Shown here in pieces: positions 8,676 to 17,663 of a stretch of 64,000 nucleotides of DNA (position 1 is its first letter; each line of letters starts with the position of its first letter). The notes under the pieces are model-generated. The model saw nothing but the letters and a program-made list of their open reading frames with translations, was not told where the DNA came from and made no database searches. The stretch comes from NBLH01 sp050296515 (GTDB lineage Bacteria; Bacteroidota; Bacteroidia; Bacteroidales; NBLH01), in assembly GCA_050296515.1 (NCBI GenBank), contig JBNKRJ010000021.1:62001-126000 (forward strand). Direction: 5' to 3'. The position numbers and the translations under genes were made by a program.

Positions 8676-9329
8676 CTAATTCTTCTTACAATTAATCTCA
8701 ATATAGCTTTTTAGTCTTTTCATAAAATCAACAGCCCCTTTTTTAGCAAATTTAATCAGCAATCCAGTCAATGCCACTTTTGATAAGGTACATTTCGAGT
8801 AATACTCAAACTGTATGTAATCACCCGATTTAGTAGCAACATAATAACCCTCTCCTGTAATGATCTTAGGCATAATGCTATGGCTATTCTTGCAATTTAC
8901 CAATTTAAAAGTCACCCTGTTTTTGTCAGGATAAATAGTTCTTAACCAGGTCGTTTTATTTTCAAATACACCGAATTTTTTAAAAGTATATCTTAGTAGG
9001 TTCCAGTTTTCACCATTCTTAACTAAATCAATTTCCTTTCCCTCATCTGCCAATGCCTCAAGATGTTCTTTTTCAAAACACATATTCAGGGCACATAGTG
9101 CATCAGCTTTTACCAAAAATTTTCCATGAAATATGTAGCTTGAATCTTGTTCAGTAAAAGTGTAAAATATTTTATTCGCACTCTGCGCAAACAGTCTGGA
9201 GCCAGTAAAGCAAAGCAGCAACATCAACAATGGATAGAAATAACCAGATTTAAATTGACAAAGCAGAAATCCTCGCCATCTGTTTTTAGACTTCACTCTT
9301 ACCGTAATCACATTCAAATAGTTTTTCAC
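8676..9329 (-). CDS. Exported START/SRPBCC-like lipid-binding protein
   Basis: Up to 217 residues. The hydrophobic signal segment is at residues 35-49 (PLLMLLLCFTGSRLFAQ), which is deep for a signal peptide. A start at Met36 (9224) would give a normal one, so the N-terminus is uncertain. The mature part shows a beta-rich START/polyketide-cyclase pattern: WNLLRYTFKKFGVFENKTTW, RVTFKLVNCKNSHSIMPKI, GEGYYVATKSGDYIQFEYYS and a closing helix ALTGLLIKFAKKGAVDFMKRL. Such folds bind hydrophobic ligands. It ends 2 bp past the convergent VWA gene's stop. The ligand is unknown. Confidence 0.6.
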   Translation of the reverse strand: MKNYLNVITVRVKSKNRWRGFLLCQFKSGYFYPLLMLLLCFTGSRLFAQSANKIFYTFTEQDSSYIFHGKFLVKADALCALNMCFEKEHLEALADEGKEIDLVKNGENWNLLRYTFKKFGVFENKTTWLRTIYPDKNRVTFKLVNCKNSHSIMPKIITGEGYYVATKSGDYIQFEYYSKCTLSKVALTGLLIKFAKKGAVDFMKRLKSYIEINCKKN

Positions 9330-9448
9330 ATAACAACATGTTTTATTTCAATCCAATTGTATAATTCAGGGAAAATCAGGAAAGTAATTGAATGAAAACT
9401 AGTTAGTGCTCCTATAAAAAAATAGCAAAAGTTGAAAATAAACCCAAC

Positions 9449-10498
9449 TTAATCAATTAAATGATCAATATTCATTTTCTTAGCTCTTATTTTCCATTTT
9501 TCTTTGGCAAGCTTTTGCAAATCTATTTCACTGTCAGTTTCGTCAATTATCTCTACTCCAATAATGGTTTCAATAATATCTTCCATAGTTACAATGCCCG
9601 CCACATCACCAAATTCATCAATTATAACAGAAAAGTGCTCTTTTTTCTGTAATAGTTCATTAAAAAGAACAGGCAACGATTCATTTTCAGAGGTCATTAA
9701 AACAGGGCGTTTGAGTTCCTTAAGTTTCATATCAAACTCATCCTTAGCAATCTTCTCCAGTGCATCATATTTTAGCACGTATCCCATAATATTTTCAAGC
9801 TGACCTTTATAAACAGGAATTCTGGAAAAATTCAAAAATGAGGCATCATGAAAAAATTCTGAAAGTTTCATATCCTCAGAAGCAGTAACCATTACAGTAC
9901 GGGGAGTCATTACTTCCCGAACTTTTATTTTCCTCAATTTCAATAAGTTATTAATGATTGTAGTTTCACTTTCCTCTAACACACCTTCACTTTTACCAAT
10001 GTTTGCCATTGCTACTACTTCTTGCCGGCTAATTGTACTTCCTTTCTTTTTGGAGATTAATTTTGCTAATAACTCAGAAATCCAAACCAAAGGATAAGAT
10101 ATCAAAATCATAAATTGTATGATTCTGGCTGCTGGCATAGCAAAGGTTCTCCAATAATTAGCACCAAGAGTCTTAGGAATAATCTCGGAAAAAAACAATA
10201 TTAACAATGTTAAAATGGCCGAAATTAATCCAAAATAGGCTTCGCCAAATACTGCAACTGCCTGCGCTCCTACACCAGCTGCTCCTATAGTATGAGCAAT
10301 GGTGTTTATAGAAAGTATAGCAGACAAAGGTCTGTCGATATTCTGTTTTTGTCGCTTTAATACTTTTGCAGTTTTGTTTCCGCTATGCTCCTTTTCTTCT
10401 ATAAAAGTTACAGTTGCTGAGAGAATTACAGCTTCCATAATTGAACATAAAAATGAAATGGCTAAGGCCAGTAGAAGGAAGAATATTAATAGTCCCAT
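9449..10498 (-). CDS. CNNM (DUF21) and CBS-domain membrane protein, HlyC/CorC-like
   Basis: 349 residues. Residues 1-150 are a CNNM/DUF21 transmembrane domain with three to four helices (first LLIFFLLLALAISFLCSIME, then ISAILTLLILFFSEIIPKTLG). Two CBS domains follow at about 195-315 (VREVMTPRTVMVTASEDMKL and ENIMGYVLKYDALEKIA, then FSVIIDEFGDVAGIVTMEDI). The usual C-terminal CorC_HlyC transporter-associated domain is absent, because the protein ends shortly after the second CBS domain. Family members export magnesium or sodium, or confer resistance to divalent cations. Adenine-nucleotide binding by the CBS pair probably gates activity. It appears monocistronic. Confidence 0.88.
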   Translation of the reverse strand: MGLLIFFLLLALAISFLCSIMEAVILSATVTFIEEKEHSGNKTAKVLKRQKQNIDRPLSAILSINTIAHTIGAAGVGAQAVAVFGEAYFGLISAILTLLILFFSEIIPKTLGANYWRTFAMPAARIIQFMILISYPLVWISELLAKLISKKKGSTISRQEVVAMANIGKSEGVLEESETTIINNLLKLRKIKVREVMTPRTVMVTASEDMKLSEFFHDASFLNFSRIPVYKGQLENIMGYVLKYDALEKIAKDEFDMKLKELKRPVLMTSENESLPVLFNELLQKKEHFSVIIDEFGDVAGIVTMEDIIETIIGVEIIDETDSEIDLQKLAKEKWKIRAKKMNIDHLID

Positions 10499-11074
10499 AG
10501 TATTGGTTTCCGAATTATATGATTGAATATTAATCTCAAAAATACAAAAGACTAATGATTTTACCCGATTTTTATTAGCCCATTAATTATTATTCTGGTT
10601 AATCAGAGGCATTCTTCACTTTTTTCGAACATCTCCATTGACTGTCTTCATTACCTTTAAATTGTATATTTCGCTACATATACTTACATGCATATATCAT
10701 TGATTAGTACAGAGTTAATCCCATTTATTTAATTCAATTTCTCCATGCTGGTTTTGATAAATGGAGTATTTTCTTTGACCAATCTAAACCTGAAATGTAA
10801 AAAAGGTGTTAACTTTGATCTAACATTTAACTGAAAAAATACTAATAAACTAAGTCAAACAAACCAAACTATGAAAACCAAAACAAAGTTCTTTCATTAA
10901 ACATCCATTTTTCATCTTACTACTTTAAAAATCTACATTTTTAACTCAATATAATGTAAAAAATGTTTTAAACAACCAATAAAAGAGTAAAGCTAAACCA
11001 CTTTACTTTTAATGTACTGATAATTACACCAATACCTTATTTTTCATTTTATTACTAATTAAATTTAACATGTT
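10499..11074. other. 576-bp gene-free region upstream of the RiPP precursor
   Basis: No reading frame or RNA gene is convincing here. A -7-like box TAACTTTG is at 10810-10817 on the plus strand, without a clear -33 partner. If used, it would leave a leader of about 250 bases before the precursor gene at 11075. A nine-codon frame begins at 10871 and shows nothing recognisable. The length suggests regulatory content for the small gene downstream. Confidence 0.4.
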
Positions 11075-11299
11075 ATGAAAAAACGAAAACTAAACAAAAA
11101 ATTGGCATTAAACAAAGAGAAAATTGCCAGTTTAGACAACCATGAAATGGGAATGCTTAAAGGTGGGGATTTTGTAATTAAAACTATTAATTGTCCATCT
11201 ATTCAAATTATTTGTTTGAATACAACACCAATTAAATGTCTGCCTCAAACACTTCAAAGAACATGCATTACTTGCAAATGTCCTGAAATTACACTTTAA
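11075..11299 (+). CDS. Class I lanthipeptide-like RiPP precursor, GG leader
   Basis: 74 residues. The leader (1-31) has the Bacteroidales natural-product pattern: basic start, KLALNKEKIASLDNHEM, then LKGG at 28-31, where a double-glycine protease would cut. The core (32-74) has six cysteines (40, 47, 55, 64, 67, 69) and eight Ser/Thr (37, 42, 50, 51, 59, 63, 66, 73), suited to thioether or disulfide rings. This matches the TIGR04149-type GG-precursor family and its class I lanthipeptide relatives as I recall them. No LanB, LanC, radical SAM or peptidase-ABC gene lies in the window, so its maturation genes are elsewhere or it is an orphan. A long hairpin follows the stop codon. Substrate-modification type is inferred only. 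Confidence 0.8.
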   Translation: MKKRKLNKKLALNKEKIASLDNHEMGMLKGGDFVIKTINCPSIQIICLNTTPIKCLPQTLQRTCITCKCPEITL

Positions 11300-11343
11300 T
11301 TCAAATGAATATTAATCAATATTGATTAAATTATTTTCATCTA

Positions 11344-11405
11344 AGAAACAGTTGACATTACAACTTATTTATGATTCTCATAATCAATAATGTCATACTG
11401 TTTCT
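11344..11405 (+). terminator. Long hairpin terminator after the RiPP precursor
   Basis: Arms 11344-11360 and 11388-11405 pair over 17 bp with one bulged base. The loop contains a second stem TTATGA/TCATAA (11369-11374 with 11378-11383). The right arm runs into a T-rich tract. It starts 44 bp after the precursor stop and would end a short monocistronic transcript. Confidence 0.6.
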
Positions 11406-11528
11406 TTTACTTTTAAGTTAAATTAACCGTAAAGGAATTCGAGATTTCTTCCAATATAACATACTCACTACAAGCAACTTAACTACGATAAAACAAAATT
11501 CATGTCCGGCTAAAATCAATTATTGAAT

Positions 11529-12209
11529 TTATTCATCCTTCAGCATCTTTGGAATATTCATTTTTTTATCACTAAATATAATCACTTTTGCATTTGGTGA
11601 TTTTGCAAGGTTATTCAATGTTTCAATGTATTTTAGCTGAAGAACTTTTTCTGTTAAACTTTTATCCAATATCATGTTTCTTTCCGCTTCAGCCTCAATT
11701 CTCATTTTTTCTATTTCTATTAGATGCTTTTGCTTTTCATTTTCCTGAAAAGTAAGGTATTTTTCTTCCAGTATTCTGCCAATATCAGAAGGAGGTAATA
11801 TTTGCTCAATCAAAACACTGTTTAACTAAATGTTGTACTTCAAAAATTCTTTTTGAATATTCATTGATAATTCATTTTCAAAAAGTTCACGTTTAAGAAC
11901 CAGTAGTTCTTCCAGGGTATATTTACCAAATACTATCCTTGCTGCATTGTTTATTATTGATTCCTGAATTGACGCAGCATATTTTACACCTAATTGCTCA
12001 TGAATTTTCGGAATATCTTCTTCTTTAAAGTGAGTTAGCACCGTCATTTTAACTGTAATGGGGAACCTTTCTTTCACAAGTGCAGTCATTTCAAGCTCAA
12101 CCTTTTGAATAGCAAGAGAATACTCTTCTCCCTGGTACTTTATTCTTTTTTGGGCAAATAAATTTAAATTTACCGCCATTAAAACTACAATTAGAAAAAA
12201 CTTGTTCAT
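11529..12209 (-). pseudogene. Prohibitin/SPFH-like exported protein interrupted by an in-frame TAG
   Basis: The likely start is the ATG at 12209, giving a hydrophobic signal sequence (MNKFFLIVVLMAVNLNLFAQ). The frame reads an SPFH/PHB domain to FLKYNI, where a TAG (11826-11828) falls at codon 128. The same frame continues without shift as LNSVLIEQILPPSDIGRILE followed by EEKYLTFQENEKQKHL and a charged coiled coil rich in EIEKMRIEAEAE. In prohibitins the order 'KYGI-VLI-I-LP-AIEEK' is continuous, so the TAG splits one domain. Full length would be about 226 residues. Either it is a nonsense-mutated pseudogene or the stop is read through. It lies just after the DUF4139 gene and was probably co-transcribed with it. 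Confidence 0.75.
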
Positions 12210-12219
12210 ATCCGTATAC

Positions 12220-13806
12220 TTAGTCAACCATAATTTTATAACTGTATTTAATCTTTGCTGATTTTCCTGCAGGTATTTTCAATTTCCAAACTACTTTATT
12301 AGTTGGATTCATACTATTATAAGTATCTAATTTACTTTTTACTTCCCATTTTTTATCCGAATCGAGCATAGTGCCAATTATTTTCCGATCAATAATTAAA
12401 TCAATCTCAAAAGCTTTGTAGTTTACAATATTAATTTCGCCATCAATATTTAATAAATAATCGGTGTGAACTTCTTTTCTGTCAGTTTCAATATCATAAC
12501 TGGTTATCATAATATCAGGAGCAACGGTCATTTTTGCAGTTGCAAACTCATTTTTAGGTGTGTAATCCAGTTGATTCTGACTCACCAAAGCAATCTGGCC
12601 ATTGTCTTCTTTCTTAAAAAAAGCTGTTCCAGTAGTTAAAGGATGTTCACTGCTGTTTTTAAACCTTATGGAGTGCCAAACAACATTTGATTTAGTATCC
12701 GAATTATAATTTCTATTTGTTGCATTTTTTTCTAACTCACAAGAGTATACATCCTGGTAATCAAAGTTCATTTTTAGTAACTGAGTCTTTAGACGCCCCT
12801 CTTTTTTCAAACTAATATTCTGCTTTTTATAGAAATACAAATCCTCTCCTCCTACTCCTTCCATTTCAGGAACATATTCTCTCGATTCATCATTTCGCAC
12901 ATAATTAGCTCTTTGCGACATCATATTCATTTGAATATTGGCAGAAAAATCCTGAATTTGCTGGTTACTCAGTTCTTTTAAAATTTCCCAGATTGGTTTG
13001 TTTGAAAACAAAGGCTCACTTACATGCTTAAAACTAAATGACGGAACACCAACAGCAAAGTTAATCTCTGTGTTTTCAAAGTCCTCTATATCATTCAAAA
13101 GATTTGCCTCAAGTGTCAACTGTCCTTTGTTATCAGGTTTTAATTCGATAAAATAGGTCGGCAACCAGGTAATTCCCTTTTGCAGGTAAGACATATCAAT
13201 CTGTTGATTTTTAGAATCTTTCTGCAATTTTATTTCTAAAGAAACAGATGGTTCTTCTTTAAACTTAACATCTTTTTTGATGGTTGAATACTTTTCAGGA
13301 AAGTCAACATTCGTTATTTCAGAAACAGGAATCTGATAAAAGCTGTTTCCTTCTTTTAAAACTACAAAAACACCTGTTAATTTCCCAATTTTTGCAACGA
13401 TAGGTTTGTCATCCTTTCCCCAGGTGACTTTCACCTTCTTTCCAATATTTATTTTTAATAAATCAGCGATTGATTCGTACTCTTTTTGCACAATCATTGA
13501 ATCAACAGCATTTTTATTCACCGCCAACTCAATAAGCTCATTATTCTTTGCTAAAACCCTCAAAGAGCCCAAAGTAATTCTGTCATTATCAACAGAATAA
13601 CCATATCTTTGATCTTTTTTTTCTCGCAGGCTAACTGGTAGTTTTTCAAACTTTATTGTTTTATTACTGGTTGAAATATTAACCGTTTTTTCGATAAACG
13701 AAGTTCCATCTTTAAAAACAGTAATTCGCTTGTGTTTAAAATCGTTTTGGGCAGAAGCTACGATAGAAATAGCCAGGATTGATAAAATTAGGAGTTTTGA
13801 TTTCAT
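12220..13806 (-). CDS. Exported DUF4139-like protein
   Basis: 528 residues with a signal peptide (1-19, ending IVASAQ). The N-terminal part (about 25-110) carries the ITVFKDGTSFIEKTVNI motif seen in DUF4140/DUF4139 (mucoidy-inhibitor MuiA-like) proteins. The core has YLQKGITWLPTYFIEL near 205-222, matching the conserved GW-P-Y of DUF4139. Beta-strand domains follow to the C-terminus. Unlike classic MuiA it has little coiled coil. The molecular function of the family is not established. Its stop lies close to the start of the SPFH-like pseudogene, and the two probably formed one transcription unit. No clear promoter was picked out. Confidence 0.72.
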   Translation of the reverse strand: MKSKLLILSILAISIVASAQNDFKHKRITVFKDGTSFIEKTVNISTSNKTIKFEKLPVSLREKKDQRYGYSVDNDRITLGSLRVLAKNNELIELAVNKNAVDSMIVQKEYESIADLLKINIGKKVKVTWGKDDKPIVAKIGKLTGVFVVLKEGNSFYQIPVSEITNVDFPEKYSTIKKDVKFKEEPSVSLEIKLQKDSKNQQIDMSYLQKGITWLPTYFIELKPDNKGQLTLEANLLNDIEDFENTEINFAVGVPSFSFKHVSEPLFSNKPIWEILKELSNQQIQDFSANIQMNMMSQRANYVRNDESREYVPEMEGVGGEDLYFYKKQNISLKKEGRLKTQLLKMNFDYQDVYSCELEKNATNRNYNSDTKSNVVWHSIRFKNSSEHPLTTGTAFFKKEDNGQIALVSQNQLDYTPKNEFATAKMTVAPDIMITSYDIETDRKEVHTDYLLNIDGEINIVNYKAFEIDLIIDRKIIGTMLDSDKKWEVKSKLDTYNSMNPTNKVVWKLKIPAGKSAKIKYSYKIMVD

Positions 13807-14173
13807 GTTATCAAGGTTATGTTAAAAATAGTTTCTTAGGCAATTTTGATTTCTATTTTAAATGATGTTAAAGTTACTTTTTTCCATAAAAGAGCTTTCA
13901 GTCAATAAAGATAGGTAAAACACCAGCCTCAACAAAAAACTATCGCCAAAACCAACAAGTGGTAATGGCGATAGAAAAACAGATTCACAAACCTCTAAAA
14001 TTTGTAAACCCTAACCTAATACAAAAATTCAAGTTCTTTTGGGCTCTTCTCTAAAAATGCAAATTTCTGCGTTACATCACAAATTTAAAATCCTCATTTA
14101 CAATAGTAAACTCCGGTATTTAAATTTGCTTGCGCCTTGAATTTCTCTATTTTTAAAGAAGACCGTCATCACA
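13807..14173. other. 367-bp gene-free spacer
   Basis: The spacer lies between the DUF4139 gene start and the end of the efflux operon. Apart from the minus-strand terminator at 13934-13974 I see no gene. The part next to 13806 should contain the DUF4139 promoter, but no confident box was found. Confidence 0.5.
13934..13974 (-). terminator. Rho-independent terminator of the efflux operon
   Basis: Arms CTATCGCCA (13940-13948) and TGGCGATAG (13966-13974) form a perfect 9-bp stem. On the minus strand the stem is followed by a run of six T (13934-13939). It lies 200 bp after the last permease gene. Confidence 0.75.
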
Positions 14174-15394
14174 TTATAATGCTTTTGTAAGTCCGCCTTC
14201 ATTCTCAGGATGCTTTATCAAACGACCAAGTACCACTCTAAAAGCTAGCACTGCAAGTCCAAAATAAACAACACACTGAATAAGCATGGCATAAATCTCA
14301 GTCTGAACATGATACAATTCTGCTCCCATTGTTCTAACCCGCTGATAGGCAGGGATCATAAAGCTACTTGGAAATACAGAAAACAGTCGATGCAACCATG
14401 TTGGAATTGCTTCAACCGGCCACGAAGCTCCGCTTAAAAACAAAACAGGAATGGATAAAAACACCATAAAAAGCATGGCATTCTCTCTTCTTCTGAAAAA
14501 TACAGAAAAACTCATCCCTAAAAATATATTTGCAATAACAAAGGGAACATAAAGTGATAATAGCTTCAAATAACCAGATTTATCCGGGAATCCGAACCAC
14601 TCATGCACCCAAACCAATGTAAAAACACCAATTACCAAGAAAGTGATAAAATAGGCGCTGGCTTTTCCTAAAATAAATGGAAGTATTTTTTTTCGATTAT
14701 CATTTACCGGTAACATAAAATTATATCGCTGTACTTCTTTTCGGGTACCACCCAAAATACCAATCCCCAACAAAAGAGTCTGTTGTAGAATGACTAAAAT
14801 AATAGATGGCATCACAAACGAACCATATGACGAATTTGGATTGTACAATTCAATGGTTTTAAAATCAACAGGACTTAATGATTGCATAGCTGCTTCGTAA
14901 CTTTTGCCCTTCGCCATACCTTTCTTTAACTGAACACCACCAGAAAAAGTACTATATGCTTTTACTACAGATGAATAAACCTGTTTATATAATAAAAAGT
15001 AACTGGCATCGGCATAAACGCTTACAGAACTTTGCACACCTGACAGCAGATTTTTCTCTAATTCATAAGGCAATAAAACAATTCCCTGCACTTTTGATTG
15101 ATAAAACAAATCTTTTGCTTCTTCGAGTCCGGTTGTTTCATAACTAATTGATATTCCTTCGGTTGCATCGATCATTCGCTGCAGTTGCCTGCTGGCACTG
15201 GTTTTATCCAGATCAACCAGAGCTACTTTAATTTCTTTAACCTGCTCTTGCTTATAAGCCACAGAATATACAACCGGGTAAATGATATTGGCAATCACAA
15301 AAATCAGCAAAACTGCGGGATCTTTCACGATTGTAGCTAGTTCTTCCCTGGCGTATAAAACAATTGATAATATTCTTTTGGAAAACGTTTTCAT
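14174..15394 (-). CDS. ABC-2 type permease of an efflux operon (second permease)
   Basis: 406 residues with the YhhJ/YadH-like layout. There is one N-terminal helix (about 25-48), a large periplasmic domain to about residue 175 (VALVDLDKTSASRQLQRMID is its start) and five C-terminal helices. The last part contains the ABC-2 signature region near LSIPVLFLSGASWPVEAIPTW. It is 21 bp downstream of the sister permease and is the last gene of the operon. The two permeases probably form a heterodimer that hands substrates to HlyD and TolC. No ABC ATPase is encoded in the operon. Drug or lipid export is inferred from family. Confidence 0.88.
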   Translation of the reverse strand: MKTFSKRILSIVLYAREELATIVKDPAVLLIFVIANIIYPVVYSVAYKQEQVKEIKVALVDLDKTSASRQLQRMIDATEGISISYETTGLEEAKDLFYQSKVQGIVLLPYELEKNLLSGVQSSVSVYADASYFLLYKQVYSSVVKAYSTFSGGVQLKKGMAKGKSYEAAMQSLSPVDFKTIELYNPNSSYGSFVMPSIILVILQQTLLLGIGILGGTRKEVQRYNFMLPVNDNRKKILPFILGKASAYFITFLVIGVFTLVWVHEWFGFPDKSGYLKLLSLYVPFVIANIFLGMSFSVFFRRRENAMLFMVFLSIPVLFLSGASWPVEAIPTWLHRLFSVFPSSFMIPAYQRVRTMGAELYHVQTEIYAMLIQCVVYFGLAVLAFRVVLGRLIKHPENEGGLTKAL

Positions 15395-15415
15395 TTAATT
15401 TTTGTTGATCGTTTA

Positions 15416-16594
15416 TTAAACCTTACTCCAATACTTTTTGTTACTGTATTTTTGCTTCAACCAAAACAGGCTGATTGCTCCCATCGAGATAAATACCAAT
15501 AGATAAAGCAGCTGAGGAAGAGCTTCAACAACAGGATCATGTCTCATTGTCTGTCCCAGAAATATCTTCAACCAGTAAGATAATGGAAATAGTTGACTGA
15601 ATATTTGAGCAACAAGCGGCATTCCAACCTCAGGAAATGTTAAGCCCGAAAAGGTTAAAGCCATCATACTGTAGGCACTTCCGATAGAAACTCCTAAACG
15701 AAGGTTACCTAAAATCCCAACAATAAACACTGCAAGGGCTTGATAGGCAATAATCAGCATCAGTTCAGAGAGCAGTAACATTGAATAACTTCCTGTTAAA
15801 GGCATACCCATTACATTAAATATCAGGTAATTAAAAATTAATGCCTGAATAAAAAATAAAATGGTATACGGTAATAATTTCCCAACAGCTAACACCACAA
15901 TGCTATTATTTGCTTTTTGCAGAGCAGCTAATGCGGTTGCATTTTTTAGTTCATACCCGAGACTATAAATTGAACCTAACAGAGTGAAAACTATCAGGAT
16001 AACTGGCATTAAAACAGTAGCTAAAAAATAAAAATAGTTTGTGTAAGGGTTAAATAGAACATGCGTATCTAAATTAATGGGGAGCACTTCTGAAATAGCC
16101 TGCTGAGTATTTGCACCCTTCTTCATTGCAATTTGAACCTTCACTCCTGCATTAAATGTTGACACAGCTTTTAGAAGACCTGACTTTAGTAGCCCTCCCT
16201 TTAGTATATTTGCATTGTTAATATAAAGCAACACTTCCGGTGATGAAGATTTAAGCAACTTCTTTTCTAAATCTTCATTGATATAAATAATTGCATCGGT
16301 TTCGCCCTTTAACATCAGTTCTTCTGCCTCAGCTAAACTATTGCATTCGTTATTCACCTTTGCAATTGGAGTTGCGTCAATCATCCTGATGATTTGGCGA
16401 GACATGGCACTTTTATCCAAATCTACCACTGAAACAGGCACATCACGCACAACTCCCTGGCTGAAAATACCTAGTACCAACGCAAATCCCAGCAATGGCC
16501 CAACAATTGTTAAAAACCAATACACCCATCGTGCTCGCATCCAGTCAATTTCCCTACGAATGATTATAGAAAGAGGTTCTAAACTTTTAAGCAT
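15416..16594 (-). CDS. ABC-2 type permease of an efflux operon (first permease)
   Basis: 392 residues, with the same topology as the following gene: helix at about 25-47, periplasmic domain (VSVVDLDKSAMSRQIIRMID), then five helices from about 190. The shared 'VDLDKSxxSRQ--RMIDAT' block shows that the two permeases are paralogues. It begins 45 bp after the HlyD gene. A partner ATPase is not encoded here, nor fused to this protein (there is no Walker A or LSGGQ). It probably forms the inner-membrane pore together with the downstream gene product. Confidence 0.88.
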   Translation of the reverse strand: MLKSLEPLSIIIRREIDWMRARWVYWFLTIVGPLLGFALVLGIFSQGVVRDVPVSVVDLDKSAMSRQIIRMIDATPIAKVNNECNSLAEAEELMLKGETDAIIYINEDLEKKLLKSSSPEVLLYINNANILKGGLLKSGLLKAVSTFNAGVKVQIAMKKGANTQQAISEVLPINLDTHVLFNPYTNYFYFLATVLMPVILIVFTLLGSIYSLGYELKNATALAALQKANNSIVVLAVGKLLPYTILFFIQALIFNYLIFNVMGMPLTGSYSMLLLSELMLIIAYQALAVFIVGILGNLRLGVSIGSAYSMMALTFSGLTFPEVGMPLVAQIFSQLFPLSYWLKIFLGQTMRHDPVVEALPQLLYLLVFISMGAISLFWLKQKYSNKKYWSKV

Positions 16595-16639
16595 AAAATT
16601 CTACTTGTTTGACTCGCATTTAAAAATGTTATAAAGCTA

Positions 16640-17638
16640 TTATTCTTGTTTATCAATTTTTGACCAATCAACCAAAGCACTCATTCCTGATCTTAATCCA
16701 TTAACTTTTTCTACAGGAACTGCATTCACTTCAAAAGTTTGCATATCAAAATCGCCTGAAGTTTTGGTAGCATTCCAGGTAGCATAACTTCCTAATGGGT
16801 TCATGTAATTTACTTTTAACTCCACCTCTTTATTCCCTAAGGCAGGAAATTTTGCTTTAAAGGTGGTTCCAATCTGAATTTTGCTAAGCAAATCTTCTCT
16901 GATGTTAAAAGTTATCCAGATATCACTTAAATCAACGATAGTAACAACAGGGAAACCTGCAGGGACCAATTCTCCTCTTTCTGAAATTACATTAGCCACC
17001 TCACCGTTAATTGGAGCGGTAATTATCCTTTCACTAAGATAAGATTCAACTTCAGAAATAACGCCATCAGCCTGATTTACAATTGCAAAAGCTGCAGATT
17101 TATCTTCGTTTCGGGCACCATTCTTTGCTTTTTCCCAGATTGCTTTAGCTGCTTTTGCAGTTTCTTCTGCGGCTATCATTTGTGTTTCGGCTTCGTCCTT
17201 TTTTTGTTCAGGTACAACACCTTCTTTAAAAAGATTGTTTACTCTATTAAAGGTTCTTTTGTGTAATTCAGCAGCAGCCAGAGCTTTCTGATAAGTGTTG
17301 TAAGCAGCTTGTACATCTTCTGTTCTTGCTCCGTTATTAGCTTTATTGCTTTGCGCGAGTGCTGCTTGTTTGCCTGCCATAGCTTGTTTCAATTTAGCTT
17401 CCACCTCAGGACTATTCAATGTAAAAAGCACTTGTCCTGCTTTTACCTGATCGCCTTTTTTAATACCAAGGCTATCTATTCTACCCACTAATTTTGAAGC
17501 TACTTTCACTTGCGTAGCCTCTACCTGTCCTTGCAGTATCACACTTTTAGGACTTGAAACAATAACAGCAGTGTAGGTAAGAAAGAAAACTAATACAACT
17601 ATTGCTGAAATAGCTAAAATGTTTCGGGTTTTGTTCAT
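16640..17638 (-). CDS. HlyD-family periplasmic adaptor subunit
   Basis: 332 residues. One N-terminal membrane helix (about 8-27) is followed by a biotinyl-lipoyl-like half (SKLVGRIDSLGIKKGDQVKA). An alpha-helical hairpin with two similar 'NGARTED/NGARNED' stretches comes next, at about 95-180. The second lipoyl half (ITAPINGEVANVISERGELV) and a beta-barrel domain complete it. It links the inner-membrane permeases to TolC across the periplasm. It lies 25 bp after the TolC gene in a TetR-TolC-HlyD-permease-permease order. Confidence 0.92.
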   Translation of the reverse strand: MNKTRNILAISAIVVLVFFLTYTAVIVSSPKSVILQGQVEATQVKVASKLVGRIDSLGIKKGDQVKAGQVLFTLNSPEVEAKLKQAMAGKQAALAQSNKANNGARTEDVQAAYNTYQKALAAAELHKRTFNRVNNLFKEGVVPEQKKDEAETQMIAAEETAKAAKAIWEKAKNGARNEDKSAAFAIVNQADGVISEVESYLSERIITAPINGEVANVISERGELVPAGFPVVTIVDLSDIWITFNIREDLLSKIQIGTTFKAKFPALGNKEVELKVNYMNPLGSYATWNATKTSGDFDMQTFEVNAVPVEKVNGLRSGMSALVDWSKIDKQE

Positions 17639-17663
17639 TTCTCTATCTTTTTAAATGATTATT

